Source: Jannaschia pagri (GTDB lineage Bacteria; Pseudomonadota; Alphaproteobacteria; Rhodobacterales; Rhodobacteraceae). Taken from it: 64,000 nt of DNA. The notes under the pieces are model-generated. The model was given only the letters and a program-made list of their open reading frames with translations. It did no database searches and was not told the DNA's origin. Positions 23,984 through 33,004 of the stretch are shown here, piece after piece; position 1 is the first letter of the stretch, and each line of letters begins with the position of its first letter. The stretch is taken from positions 310,001-374,000 of the forward strand of contig NZ_BPFH01000004.1 in the NCBI RefSeq assembly GCF_019655435.1, written 5' to 3'. Position numbers and translations under genes: made by a program.

Positions 23984-25656
23984 CGTCTTGATTGGCTGTG
24001 CCCGGGGGGCAGGCGCCTTCGCGACGGTGGGACATCGGGCGGAGATTTCCGTTGCAATTGACTGACGAAAGCTGACTGGGGAAATCATTGATACGACGAA
24101 CAGCCTTGCGCGCTATTCTTACCCGACGGAAACCCGCCTTGGCCTGCACTACTAGAAGATCCTAAAAAAGTAGTCGACTCGTTTTTCGGTTCCTGAGCGT
24201 CACAGTTAAAAGAAAAGGCTTCCGAAAAGGTAAATCATTCATTACCCGTCAGAAGACGTGTTGCGCAATTTTATAGATAAGTGTGGGATATGAAGGAATG
24301 CCCGGCAGCGCTTGGCGTCAAAAATAAATTCTCGGCACTCGATCAGCAACGCTATGTCCTATGAGTAGCAATCCAAGCATTGCCACATAGCAAGTCCGAG
24401 GTGCACCGACGAAAGAAAGTAAGATTTTAGCAGTCCAAACTGAAACACTGGATGGTTCAGAAAGGACCCAAGTAAGGCGCCTTCGTCCATGAATAACAAT
24501 CGATCAAAAGACTGACGTGGCGGAGCTTAAAGAAATGATTGGAGAAGGCCGTAGGTATCCGTCGACGAAAAGTGCTATCATCCTATCGACGAAGACAAAA
24601 ATCAAGAATTCAAGCCATATATGTGCATTGCATCGAACTTACTTCAGGCACTGTTCTAAATAGGCAAGGGGATAATGGCGACTGCATCGTGTTGTATCCG
24701 TTTACCAGGAACGCAGCGCCTGCAATCAGAAGAGGAACCGGAAGCCGATGGAAACTGCCGTAGTCTGGAGTATCAACAGCGAATCTACGAGGACTACGAC
24801 GCCGAGTATCTTTTCCTGTTGCTTCGCAATGCTATTGCTCATTGCCTCTCGGCCCAATAGCGTTCAAGTGAAGTCAACCGTTGAGCCATTGCGCTGCAAA
24901 TAGCTTCGCCAGCAGTCTTCTTTGCAATGAGCTAGCATTGCCGAATGGTTACAGCAATCTCTCCCATCAGGACTGTACCCAGAGGAGCGCTGACCCTTGA
25001 GATAATAGATCACAATGAATTTTTGGCCTACGTCGACAATCCCGCCGTTGCTGCCAGTGCCGCCTAAGTGTAACGTCACGTGACTAGGTTCCGCTACGTG
25101 GCCTGGGACTATGCGGTTAGATGGACCATTTCTCGAACCTGGTAGAGTTGGTTTGCGCAGATAGGCAAAACTCTACTGAACTTCTCTGTAATGACCTGTA
25201 TCCATCCGTCTATCGATTTGCGCATTCTTTAGAAAATCGTGCCTTTGCGACCTCCAACCTATTTGCGGCCTTCGCTGTATCTCCACATTCAAGACGCCGT
25301 TGGGGACGTAAACTTGGTGCAAGCCCTTTCAAAGCGAGAAGCGCGAACCGCACTGTCGCAATCCAGGCTAGCTGAACCAAGATCTCAAAGGATGCTCTCG
25401 ACACGCTCAAAATCTGCGACGAAGTGTTGAATCGATGTTTTGATGCGAGCAGAGGTCATAAGGCGCTACCACTTCCTCAGAACGTATGGCTTCATGCTTA
25501 CGGCAAAGAAAAAGAGTCATTTTTTAAGAACTGCTAAATATCACAGGCCACTTAAAGCTGTCTTTATAAGGATAGAATGGCGACATACGGAATAAACTAC
25601 AACTCTCAAGTCAGACTTATTGTTAAGTTTCTTCGATTGATTATGTTTCCGTCAAG
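23984..25656. other. AT-rich interval with no recognisable gene
   Basis: About 1.67 kb between the ABC exporter and the chemotaxis operon. Two 60-base lines near 24.2 and 24.5 kb count at 40% GC and one at 25.5 kb at 37%, against 63% for a line at 58.8 kb. Open frames are all short (85 codons or fewer), overlap on both strands and resemble nothing I know. I see no tRNA, transposase motif, clear inverted ends or CRISPR repeats. The first 120 bases, up to about 24.1 kb, keep normal composition. It may be a scar of acquired DNA or decayed genes. Confidence 0.6.
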
Positions 25657-25944
25657 TTAGATCCATAGTTCAACAGAATCCTCGTCATTCTTCCCTTCAA
25701 TTGGTAGGTCTTTAAGTCTCGACCGCAGCGCGCTTTGTTGGACAACGGTTAGCGCGTCTTCCCAAAGGTCTTCTTCGCCGTCAGTAGCTTGCGCAAGTTC
25801 TGAAAACAAATTTCCAAGATCTGCCATGGTTTGTTCAATGGAGTCCAAATATTGGATGGAGTGCATTAGTTTTTCTGGCTTGTCGGCATATTTGATAACA
25901 CTTGATAGTTCGTTTTGAAGCAACTTAAGTTGCTTTGATGCCAT
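25657..25944 (-). CDS. Small helical chemotaxis-operon protein with DxxxQ motif (CheT/CheZ-like candidate)
   Basis: A 95-residue, charged, mostly helical protein and the last gene of the che operon. Asp34-Ser-Ile-Glu-Gln38 matches the DxxxQ active-site pattern of the CheY-P phosphatase CheZ, where it is preceded by an aromatic residue as here (QYLDSIEQ). The acidic-hydrophobic C-terminus (DEDSVELWI) recalls the CheY-binding tail of CheZ. Sinorhizobium CheT, also a small product of a che operon, is described with the same motif. The ATG at 25944 has AGAGGAG well spaced. An alternative GTG at 25995 overlaps the cheY stop (GTGA) and adds 17 residues. Function is inferred from motif and position only. 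Confidence 0.6.
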   Translation of the reverse strand: MASKQLKLLQNELSSVIKYADKPEKLMHSIQYLDSIEQTMADLGNLFSELAQATDGEEDLWEDALTVVQQSALRSRLKDLPIEGKNDEDSVELWI

Positions 25945-25991
25945 TCGGCACTCCTCTGAAATCGTCGTCGCCCGCAACGCATTCAGAAAAG

Positions 25992-26378
25992 TCACAGGCG
26001 GCCTACAACGGCTTCAATGGAAGTCTTCATGTCAGCCTTTGTAAAGGGCTTAGCTAGAAAGTTGTTCATTCCGAGTTTGCGACCAGTGTCGATGACACTC
26101 CTGTTGCTGCGACCAGTCACGAGAATAAAACCTACTTTTCGTGTGGACGGATCATGGCGCAAGTGTTGCAGTAACTGTAAACCATTAAGTTCTGGCATAT
26201 AGAGATCGGAAATTACAAGATGCGGTAGACTTTCGCGAGCCCTTTGCATTCCAGCTTTACCGTCTTCCGCATATTCAACGTTTCTGACACCTAACCCGTC
26301 GAGTGCCTGTAGTAGAATACCCCGACTAGTTGACATGTCATCAACGACGAGAACTTTTAACATATCCCTCAGAGGCAT
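25992..26378 (-). CDS. cheY: CheY-type single-domain response regulator
   Basis: A 128-residue receiver domain with no output domain. It has the acidic pair VVDDMSTSRG, the phospho-acceptor Asp in LVISDLYMPELNG (Asp58), Thr/Ser at LVTGRS and Lys in LAKPFTKAD. By family it is phosphorylated by CheA and binds the flagellar switch or acts as a phosphate sink. It overlaps cheR by 10 bases; CGGAGACGATGC precedes the ATG at 26378. A second receiver lies at the front of the operon (29930), so the two may divide motor binding and signal termination. Confidence 0.9.
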   Translation of the reverse strand: MPLRDMLKVLVVDDMSTSRGILLQALDGLGVRNVEYAEDGKAGMQRARESLPHLVISDLYMPELNGLQLLQHLRHDPSTRKVGFILVTGRSNRSVIDTGRKLGMNNFLAKPFTKADMKTSIEAVVGRL

Positions 26379-27217
26379 GCATCGTCTCCGTTGATCTTGT
26401 TGGTCGATTTAATGTACGAGGTTGCGCCTATCAACTGAATGTCCGGTGAGGGCGCCAAGAGTCGTTCGGAGTGTCCCAATAGAAGCAATCCACCGTCCGC
26501 AAGGCGGTCCTTCAACTGCAATTGCACGCGCGATTGAATGTCCGGTGCGAAATATATCATCACGTTCCGACAAAATATGACATCGAACGGGCGGGAGACT
26601 GGGAGAGGCACCAGAACATTCTGCCGCATAAAGGTTATTCCGTAGTTAAGGTCGGAAATCGTCAAGTCGCTCGTTCCACGACAATTTCCGGTTAGGTGGG
26701 CCACTCCAGATTGCAGGCGCTTAAGTATAAATTGGTTTTCCCCAAGGTTTACAGCGCGACGCAGTACCGTTTCGTCGATGTCCGTGCCTAAAATACGAAC
26801 ATGATCGGACCATTGGGGCCCAAAAACAAGTCGGCAGGTTGCGGCGATTGAGAAGGCTTCCTCGCCCGAAGAACAACCCGCCGACCAAATTCTTATTGGA
26901 CGTCGGAGGCCCGACTGGTCTGAGCTTTTTTTTTGGAGTAGGCGATATAGAATGTCAAAATGATGGGGTTCTCTAAATATTCCAGTTACGTTTGTTGTTA
27001 ACGCTGAGACGAGTTCCTTGCGCTCCTGTGCGGAAACTGGGTCTGAGCGAAGTAAGAACCGTGCATATTCAGAGAAACTAGGTCGTCCTGTAGCGCGTAA
27101 ACGTCGTTGCAGGCGAGATGACACGAATACGCGTTTCGTGATAGGGAAGAATAAGCCAGCTTCTTTCCGCGCAATTTCAGAAATCATCTGGAAGTCAGCT
27201 TCGGCCATTGGTTTCAT
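26369..27217 (-). CDS. cheR: CheR, chemoreceptor glutamate methyltransferase
   Basis: This 282-residue protein has an N-terminal helical CheR domain (about 5-75) and a SAM-dependent methyltransferase domain. Motifs include TTNVTGIFREPHHFDIL (usually TTNvTxFFRe), the SAM loop IRIWSAGCSSGEEAFSIA, ILGTDIDETVLRRA and FDVIFCRNVMIYF. It methylates receptor glutamates for adaptation. The start overlaps the cheW stop as ATGA. No cheB or cheD is present in this operon. Local base composition is lower in GC than the CheA end of the operon (a sampled line counts 48%). Confidence 0.94.
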   Translation of the reverse strand: MKPMAEADFQMISEIARKEAGLFFPITKRVFVSSRLQRRLRATGRPSFSEYARFLLRSDPVSAQERKELVSALTTNVTGIFREPHHFDILYRLLQKKSSDQSGLRRPIRIWSAGCSSGEEAFSIAATCRLVFGPQWSDHVRILGTDIDETVLRRAVNLGENQFILKRLQSGVAHLTGNCRGTSDLTISDLNYGITFMRQNVLVPLPVSRPFDVIFCRNVMIYFAPDIQSRVQLQLKDRLADGGLLLLGHSERLLAPSPDIQLIGATSYIKSTNKINGDDACL

Positions 27218-27732
27218 TCATTCATGTCCCGCACGCCCCCGCCTTCTTCCGGCAGGATCGAGTCCATCGATAGAACTTGGATCATTTCCTCGTCGATAAC
27301 GAAGAGGAAATCCGCAAGCGCAGGCGCGTTGCCGCCAACGATGGGCGGTACGTCCTGCAACTGATCTGGTGAGGGCGTGACGATGTCGGAGACCGCGTCT
27401 ACAAGTAGGCCGTGCACGCGATCCTTCTTCTGGATCACTATGATCACATTGCGCTGGCGGTCTTCGGTCGGTGCTTGGCCCAGTCTTTGTGCGAGGTCCG
27501 TAACTGGGAGGACGGATCCTCGTAGGTTTACCATGCCAAGCATGTGGGGCGGTGCGTGTGGAAGTGGCGTAGGTCGGCTCCAACTTCGAATTTCGCGCAC
27601 GTCCATAATGTCCACAGCAAATCCGCGTCCGCTACATTTAAATGTCAGGAGCTGCCGGTTGAAGCGTGACGAGAGAGGCTCTGTCTCGTCCGTAGCGATA
27701 TCTGGATCTGCTGATATGGTTTCACTCGTCAT
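27214..27732 (-). CDS. cheW: CheW, chemotaxis coupling protein
   Basis: A 172-residue CheW domain preceded by about 25 disordered, acidic residues. Core motifs are FAVDIMDVREIRSW, MLGMVNLRGSVLPVTDLAQR and HGLLVDAVSDIVT. It links receptors to CheA in the signalling array. Overlaps are ATGA with both cheA upstream and cheR downstream, as expected within one operon. Confidence 0.94.
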   Translation of the reverse strand: MTSETISADPDIATDETEPLSSRFNRQLLTFKCSGRGFAVDIMDVREIRSWSRPTPLPHAPPHMLGMVNLRGSVLPVTDLAQRLGQAPTEDRQRNVIIVIQKKDRVHGLLVDAVSDIVTPSPDQLQDVPPIVGGNAPALADFLFVIDEEMIQVLSMDSILPEEGGGVRDMNE

Positions 27733-29930
27733 TGTAGACGCATCTCCGGAGTGCTGATTGATTGTCCGGTGCCAAGTCCATTGGTCGTGGCGAGCCCGCT
27801 TGGATCGACGATGAGCGCGACTTGGCCGTCCCCGAGGATTGTAGCCGCCGACACACAGGGGACACGCCCAACGCTGTCACCGAGTCCCTTGATCACGACT
27901 TGCCGCTGCGCTTCGATCGCATCGACCTGGACAGCGAAAGGGGCGAGATCGTCTGCTTTGACGAAAAGCAGTGCGCTATCTTCTGAGAGTTGGCCATTGC
28001 CCTCGACCATGGGATGATCGAACCCCATGCCCATGGCCAAGTTAACGATGGGGACGAAGCGGTCGTGCAGCTTAACGACGCGCCGGTCGGAGCCGAGTGA
28101 TTGAATTCGCGCGGTTGAGACCGTTTGCGTCTCGACGATTGCTGACAACGGTATGACCATTCGTTGCTCGGACGTGCGAACAATCATCCCGTCAAGAATG
28201 GCGAGCGTCAGCGGTAGGCTTATGGACAGCGTGCAGCCCTGTCCATCTTCGGAGGCTATGGAGATCGTGCCGTTCAGATCCCGAATGGATCGCTGCACAA
28301 CGTCCATCCCGACGCCTCGTCCGGAAATTGCCGACACACCATCGGTCGTTGAGAATCCGGGCAAGAACAGCAGACGATCAATTTCTCCTGGGCTCAACTC
28401 GGACGTCTGGTTTACGAGGTTTCGCTCCATGGCGCGGGCCAGAACACGTGATCGGTTTATGCCGCGCCCATCGTCGCTCACCTCGATGATAACGCGGTCG
28501 GACTGTTGCCGCGCGGATAGACGGATGCGCCCCGTCGGCCCCTTTCCTGCGGCGATCCGTTCGTCCGCACCCTCCAACCCATGGTCGATGGCATTGCGGA
28601 TCATATGGGTCAGCGGATCGGCGAGCCGTTCGACGACGGTTTTGTCGATCTCTGTCGCATCTCCTTCGGTTTCTAGCTGAACGTCTTTGCCGGTCATTTG
28701 GGCGGCTTCGCGTACAATTCGCGTCATACGCTGGAACAGGGAGCGGACAGGTTGGGCCCTAATTGCCATAACGCTGTCTTGAATATCTCTAGTCAATTGT
28801 TGGAGATCATCCAACTCAGACACGGACTGGGAATGTGTGTCCAGGCTGTCCCGTTGGATGCTCTGTGCAAGCATGGACTGGGTTATCACCAACTCACCGA
28901 CAAGATTCACCAACCGGTCAATCCGTTCGAGGTCCACGCGTATTGTTGAAGAAAACGCAGGTTTTGGAATGCTTTCCGGGACTGGCGGAGCAGATGCAAG
29001 CGCTCCGCCCGTGTCACGCATGGTCGGGTCGGGTCGGGTCTCAGACATGGCGGATGGTGCTTCCGGTGATGGCGCGGGCCAGTCACATTCGGGCGCGACG
29101 GTCTCCTCGGTAGCGCGGTGGATCGTCAAGACACAGAGGTCGCTTGCGAACTCAAAGACGCTCTCGATTTCCGTCTCGGTTAGGTCCTGTGCCGACGGTA
29201 TCAAAAGGATCCGCCAGCGGAGCCGTGCCACGTTGAGTTCCATATCTTCCAGACACGCCAGGTCGTCATCGCGCGCAGAAACCTTAATCTGTCCAAGGAC
29301 TTCCAAAGCTCTGAACAGGAACAGGGGCTCATTGCCGCTATCCAATAGGTCGGGCAGGGGATCAAAGGTTATGACCCATGTTCCCGTGTGCTCGCGGGGC
29401 GCCAAGTGCGATTGCTGAGGCAGACCCGCGCCCTCGAACAGCTCAAAGTCATTGGCGTCGTTTGCCTCGGGCATACCAAGGTCAAGGGGGATGGGTTGAA
29501 ACACTGGTTCGAGCCCAAAGGACTCCTCTTGAAGCGTCGGATCCTCTGTCTGGTCCAAGGAGGCAGCCAAAGCGACCAAATCCGGGGGCAGATCACAGCC
29601 CTGGGAGGTGCCATCCCGCGACAATGATACCAGATCGCCCAAGCGGTCACTGGCACGCAACAAGGTTGCGGTTACGTCGCTCGTTGGCTCCAACCGCCCG
29701 GTGCGCAAGCCGTCCAAGACCGTTTCGAACCCATGGGCAAAGGTGACCAGATCCCCAAGATCGAACGCGCCCGCGCCGCCCTTTATCGAATGGACAGCAC
29801 GAAATACGGCGTCGACCGTATCGGCGTTCTGCTGGCCGGATTGGAGCGCCAGCAGCCCGGCTTCCAATTGCTCCAGCAATTCGGAACATTCTTCAAAGAA
29901 CGTGGCCTTGATCTCATCCATTCCCGACAT
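27729..29930 (-). CDS. cheA: CheA, chemotaxis histidine kinase
   Basis: A 733-residue CheA. The N-terminal Hpt domain has its phospho-His47 in AVHSIKGGAGAF. A long variable linker with a possible second regulatory module (about 150-300) is followed by the dimerisation helices (VDLERIDRLVNLVGELVI). The HATPase domain shows N-box DPLTHMIRNAIDHGLE and G-boxes VSDDGRGIN and GRGVGMDVV. A C-terminal CheW-like domain follows. It overlaps the receiver gene upstream by one base and cheW downstream. No receiver domain is fused. GC content is higher here than at the distal end of the operon. Confidence 0.95.
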   Translation of the reverse strand: MSGMDEIKATFFEECSELLEQLEAGLLALQSGQQNADTVDAVFRAVHSIKGGAGAFDLGDLVTFAHGFETVLDGLRTGRLEPTSDVTATLLRASDRLGDLVSLSRDGTSQGCDLPPDLVALAASLDQTEDPTLQEESFGLEPVFQPIPLDLGMPEANDANDFELFEGAGLPQQSHLAPREHTGTWVITFDPLPDLLDSGNEPLFLFRALEVLGQIKVSARDDDLACLEDMELNVARLRWRILLIPSAQDLTETEIESVFEFASDLCVLTIHRATEETVAPECDWPAPSPEAPSAMSETRPDPTMRDTGGALASAPPVPESIPKPAFSSTIRVDLERIDRLVNLVGELVITQSMLAQSIQRDSLDTHSQSVSELDDLQQLTRDIQDSVMAIRAQPVRSLFQRMTRIVREAAQMTGKDVQLETEGDATEIDKTVVERLADPLTHMIRNAIDHGLEGADERIAAGKGPTGRIRLSARQQSDRVIIEVSDDGRGINRSRVLARAMERNLVNQTSELSPGEIDRLLFLPGFSTTDGVSAISGRGVGMDVVQRSIRDLNGTISIASEDGQGCTLSISLPLTLAILDGMIVRTSEQRMVIPLSAIVETQTVSTARIQSLGSDRRVVKLHDRFVPIVNLAMGMGFDHPMVEGNGQLSEDSALLFVKADDLAPFAVQVDAIEAQRQVVIKGLGDSVGRVPCVSAATILGDGQVALIVDPSGLATTNGLGTGQSISTPEMRLQ

Positions 29931-30301
29931 CAGCGCAGCCCTGTCACCGTGCGCAGCGCCACAACAAGACGCGCAGGATCGAAGGGTTTAACGATCCACC
30001 CCGTGGCACCGGCGGCGCGCGCGCGTTGCTTTAGTTCTTTGGCACTTTCGGTTGTGAGCACGAGGATCGGGATCCCCGCGAAGGCCTCAAGCTGCCGCAC
30101 GCGTTCGATAAAGCCAAAGCCGTCTAGGCGCGGCATGTTGACGTCCGTGAGGATCGCATCTGGCTTGGCCGGCAACCCTTCCAATACCTCAATCCCGTGC
30201 AGCCCATCCTCCGCCATGGTCGTCTCAATCCCTTCCCGTTCGAGGGTCAGGCGCACCATGTCGCGGATCGTACGGCTGTCATCGATGGCCAGGACGTGCA
30301 T
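29930..30301 (-). CDS. Receiver-domain response regulator (CheY-like) at the head of the che operon
   Basis: A 123-residue single receiver domain: MHVLAIDDSRTIRDM holds the acidic pair, ILTDVNMPRLDGFGF the phospho-acceptor, LVLTTES the Thr, and WIVKPFDPARL the Lys. The start at 30301 overlaps the stop of the STAS gene as TGATG; a slightly longer frame from 30322 is less likely. Probable CheA target. Two stand-alone receivers in one operon without CheZ or CheB is a layout seen in alphaproteobacteria that use phosphate sinks. Confidence 0.9.
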   Translation of the reverse strand: MHVLAIDDSRTIRDMVRLTLEREGIETTMAEDGLHGIEVLEGLPAKPDAILTDVNMPRLDGFGFIERVRQLEAFAGIPILVLTTESAKELKQRARAAGATGWIVKPFDPARLVVALRTVTGLR

Positions 30302-30612
30302 CACGCGGTCTCCGACTGGCAATCAGATGTTAGGCGGACCAGGGGCGTGCCCAACGCCTGAAGGCAGGACAGGAAAGCAGCCGACGGCGCATCGATCGTT
30401 AATCTAAGCGACTGTCGGTTTAGGTGATCGCGCCCAGCCATGAGGACTTGCAAGCCCGGCGTCGTGACAACCTCGACTGACGAGGCATCAAGCCTGGCAT
30501 CCGTGGTCAGATCTAAAAACCAAGTCCGAACGTCGCCTGCAGAGGCGATATCGACCCGCGGTGGAAGAACCATCGTCGCGGTCGAGGAAGCGGATGGGTG
30601 AGGGTGCGGCAC
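30301..30612 (-). CDS. STAS-domain protein of the che operon
   Basis: A 103-residue STAS-like protein. The fold is suggested by alternating strands and helices, with VLPPRVDIASAGDVRTWFLD at the front and DASSVEVVTTPGLQVLMAG in the middle, followed by LRLTIDAPSAAFLSCLQALG. The central serine pair (DASSVE) corresponds to the phospho-serine site of SpoIIAA-type anti-anti-sigma proteins. Its partner is unknown. GTG at 30612 with GGAG upstream is chosen; ATG at 30573 is an alternative with no ribosome site. First gene of the che operon, starting 70 bases after glk ends. Confidence 0.75.
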   Translation of the reverse strand: MPHPHPSASSTATMVLPPRVDIASAGDVRTWFLDLTTDARLDASSVEVVTTPGLQVLMAGRDHLNRQSLRLTIDAPSAAFLSCLQALGTPLVRLTSDCQSETA

Positions 30613-30681
30613 CGTGGGACTCCGGCTTTGTGAAAACGTCCCCGCAGCCTTACCCCCATGTCCCCTAAGAAAACGTTACGC

Positions 30682-31638
30682 TCACCCGGTCTCTTGCTCC
30701 GCAAGATAGGCGGCGCATCCAGTCAGGGCGGCAAAATCATCGACGACCAAAGACACCGGAAAGTTTGTCATGAATCCGGCAAATCGTCCCTTGTCGCGGA
30801 AGGCTTCCGCAAAGCCCATCTCGTGCAGATGGGGCGCCATCGCCCGGGCCACCCCGCCGACCAGGTAAACACCCCCGAGGGGAAGATGGATCAAAGCCAG
30901 GTTGCCAGCGACCGTGCCCATCACGCGGATGAATTGCTGAACGGCTGCCTTGGCGCGCGGGTCGCTGTCCACGCGCGCCATAATCTCAGCAGCAAGGTAT
31001 TCGTCGGTCCCGCTAGCTTCATGGGACAGCCAGCGGTAAACACGCTCCAACCCGCGACCGGACAGCACGTCCTCGACGGCCGGAAAACCGTGCGCGTTCG
31101 ACACAAAGGTGCACAGGCGCAGCTCTGCCTCGGTTCGGATGGGCAGGTTCGCGTGTCCGGCTTCGCAAGGGGGCACAAACCGCCCCGAGGGGGTGTCATG
31201 GACCGGAGCCGCGTTGAAACCCGTCCCGATGCCGATCACCAGCCGCGCGCCAGAGGGTGCCTCGGGGCCGTCGACGACCGATTCACAGGCGGAGTCCTCC
31301 AGGTATCCAAGGGCATGTCCCTGAGCCTGCAAATCGTTCAGAATAGCCCCCCGGGTGGCGCCCGTGGCCTCGGCCAGCCGTGCCGTGTCGATGGACCAAT
31401 CGAGGTTGGTCAATTCCCCCACACCGTTCGCGACGGGACCGGCCACGCACACACAGGCCCCATCGGGGGCCGTGCCCCCTTCGTCGATCCGGTACTGTCG
31501 GAGGACCGGGGCCAGGTTCGCATATTCTCGGTTGCGATAGCGGCGGATCGTCTCGGGCAAAACGCGACGGCCACGGGCCATGGCGACACGCGTATTGGTG
31601 CCACCCACATCGGCCAGCAGATACAGGGAGTCGCTCAT
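30682..31638 (-). CDS. glk: Glucokinase
   Basis: A 318-residue Glk-family glucokinase that phosphorylates glucose to glucose 6-phosphate with ATP. LLADVGGTNTRVAMA is the phosphate-binding motif, LTNLDWSID and AILNDLQAQGHALGYL are family motifs, and VIGIGTGFNAAPV and CEAGHANLPI follow. YLVGGVARAM lies near the end. ATG at 31638 is chosen because AAGGA is six bases upstream; ATG 31641 and TTG 31644 are also in frame. The ribosome site overlaps the bglA stop, so it is translated from the aglR-bglA-glk unit. It would use glucose released by the agl and bgl hydrolases. Confidence 0.93.
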   Translation of the reverse strand: MSDSLYLLADVGGTNTRVAMARGRRVLPETIRRYRNREYANLAPVLRQYRIDEGGTAPDGACVCVAGPVANGVGELTNLDWSIDTARLAEATGATRGAILNDLQAQGHALGYLEDSACESVVDGPEAPSGARLVIGIGTGFNAAPVHDTPSGRFVPPCEAGHANLPIRTEAELRLCTFVSNAHGFPAVEDVLSGRGLERVYRWLSHEASGTDEYLAAEIMARVDSDPRAKAAVQQFIRVMGTVAGNLALIHLPLGGVYLVGGVARAMAPHLHEMGFAEAFRDKGRFAGFMTNFPVSLVVDDFAALTGCAAYLAEQETG

Positions 31639-31647
31639 CATCAATCC

Positions 31648-32985
31648 TTACGCTGCCAGGGCCCGTTGGACCGCGTGATAGCTTGCCTTAGGGGTTCGGG
31701 TGTAGTCATCGAAATCCACGTGGACGAGGCCAAAGCGTTTGTCGTAGCCCAAGGTCCATTCGTAGTTATCCAGCAAAGACCAAATGGTGTAGCCCTTCAG
31801 GGGGATCCCGTCCTCCACCATCGTCTTCATCCGCTCCAGGTGACGGTCAAGGTAGTCGATCCGCGCCAGATCCGGCACCGCGACTTGGTCGGCGTTCGCC
31901 ATGCCGTTCTCCGTGATGAACAGGGGCAGGTCGCCGGTGTAGTCCGTCACCGTACGGCGGATCAGCCAGTCCAGCCCGTCGGGGCAAATCTCCCACCCCA
32001 TGTCCGTTTTCGGCAGCGGCCCCTCCCGCTCGGTATAGGCGGGCCACGGAGCATTCGCCCGCGCGATCCGCTTGCAGGTGTAGTAGTTAATGCCCATCCA
32101 ATCAATGGGTTCCGAAATGATCTTCAAGTCATTCTGCCAGCCATCTGGCAGATGGTCAGACAAACCGTCGACAATGTCCTCGGGGTATATCCCTTTGACC
32201 ATGCCGCCGACGAACCAGCGGTTGTAGATCCCGTCATAGATGTCGGCTGCCTGCCGGTCGGCGTCGCGGTCGGTGGCGGGCAGGGCGTATTCCATGTTGC
32301 AGGCAGCGCCTAGGTTTGGGACGCCCTCGGCGCGGAGGGCTTGGATCGACAGACCATGGGCCAAACCGACGTGATGCATGGCGCGGGCCGCCGCCGTCAG
32401 ATCCGCCAGACCGGGCGCGTGATAGCCGTGGAAGTGGCTCAGCCAGGCGACGCACCAAGGCTCGTTCACGGGGGCCGTAGACCAGAGCCGGTCCCCCAGG
32501 CGCCGGGCCACCCGGGCGCTAAACTCCGCGAACCGCTCCGGAATTTCTCGGCTGGTCCAACCGCCGCGCTCGGACAAGGCTTGGGGCAGTTCCCAATGAT
32601 ATAGCGTGGCCATGGGTTTGATCCCACGCTCCAGCATTCCGTCCACGAGGCGGTCATAGAAATCGAGACCAGCTTCGTTCAACTGGCGGCCATCGGGCAT
32701 GATCCGTGCCCAAGACGTGGAAAACCGATAGGCGTCAAACCCGGCCTCAGCGATCAGGTCCAAATCCTCGGCCCACCTGTGGAAATGGTCACAAGCCAGG
32801 GCGCCGTCTTCACCGCGATCAACCTTGCCCGGAACACGGGCGAAGGCATCCCAGTGCGTCGGCCCCGCACCACCATGCGCATGACCTTCGATTTGATAGG
32901 CCGACGTGGCGACAGCAAATTGGAAGTCTGACGGAAAATCAGAGCGGGTCACGGACAAGGCGTCGCGCAGGTCGGAACGGGTCAT
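31648..32985 (-). CDS. bglA: Beta-glucosidase, glycoside hydrolase family 1
   Basis: A 445-residue GH1 enzyme with the acid/base Glu175 in APVNEPW and nucleophile Glu359 in LFITENGMAN. The N-terminus FQFAVATSAYQIEGHAHGGA and the C-terminal IWSLLDNYEWTLGYDKRFGL are typical. It has no signal peptide, so it acts on substrates already imported. It lies 19 bases after the LacI-type regulator aglR and just before glk. Substrate preference is inferred only at family level. Confidence 0.94.
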   Translation of the reverse strand: MTRSDLRDALSVTRSDFPSDFQFAVATSAYQIEGHAHGGAGPTHWDAFARVPGKVDRGEDGALACDHFHRWAEDLDLIAEAGFDAYRFSTSWARIMPDGRQLNEAGLDFYDRLVDGMLERGIKPMATLYHWELPQALSERGGWTSREIPERFAEFSARVARRLGDRLWSTAPVNEPWCVAWLSHFHGYHAPGLADLTAAARAMHHVGLAHGLSIQALRAEGVPNLGAACNMEYALPATDRDADRQAADIYDGIYNRWFVGGMVKGIYPEDIVDGLSDHLPDGWQNDLKIISEPIDWMGINYYTCKRIARANAPWPAYTEREGPLPKTDMGWEICPDGLDWLIRRTVTDYTGDLPLFITENGMANADQVAVPDLARIDYLDRHLERMKTMVEDGIPLKGYTIWSLLDNYEWTLGYDKRFGLVHVDFDDYTRTPKASYHAVQRALAA

Positions 32986-33004
32986 AGGAGGCTCCGGCAG
33001 AAGC

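Noticed and set aside
24539-25410. Short open frames in the AT-rich interval (24539-24763, 24675-24860, 24864-25079 minus, 25121-25375, 25210-25410 minus)
   Set aside because: They overlap on both strands, lack ribosome sites I trust and match no family I know.
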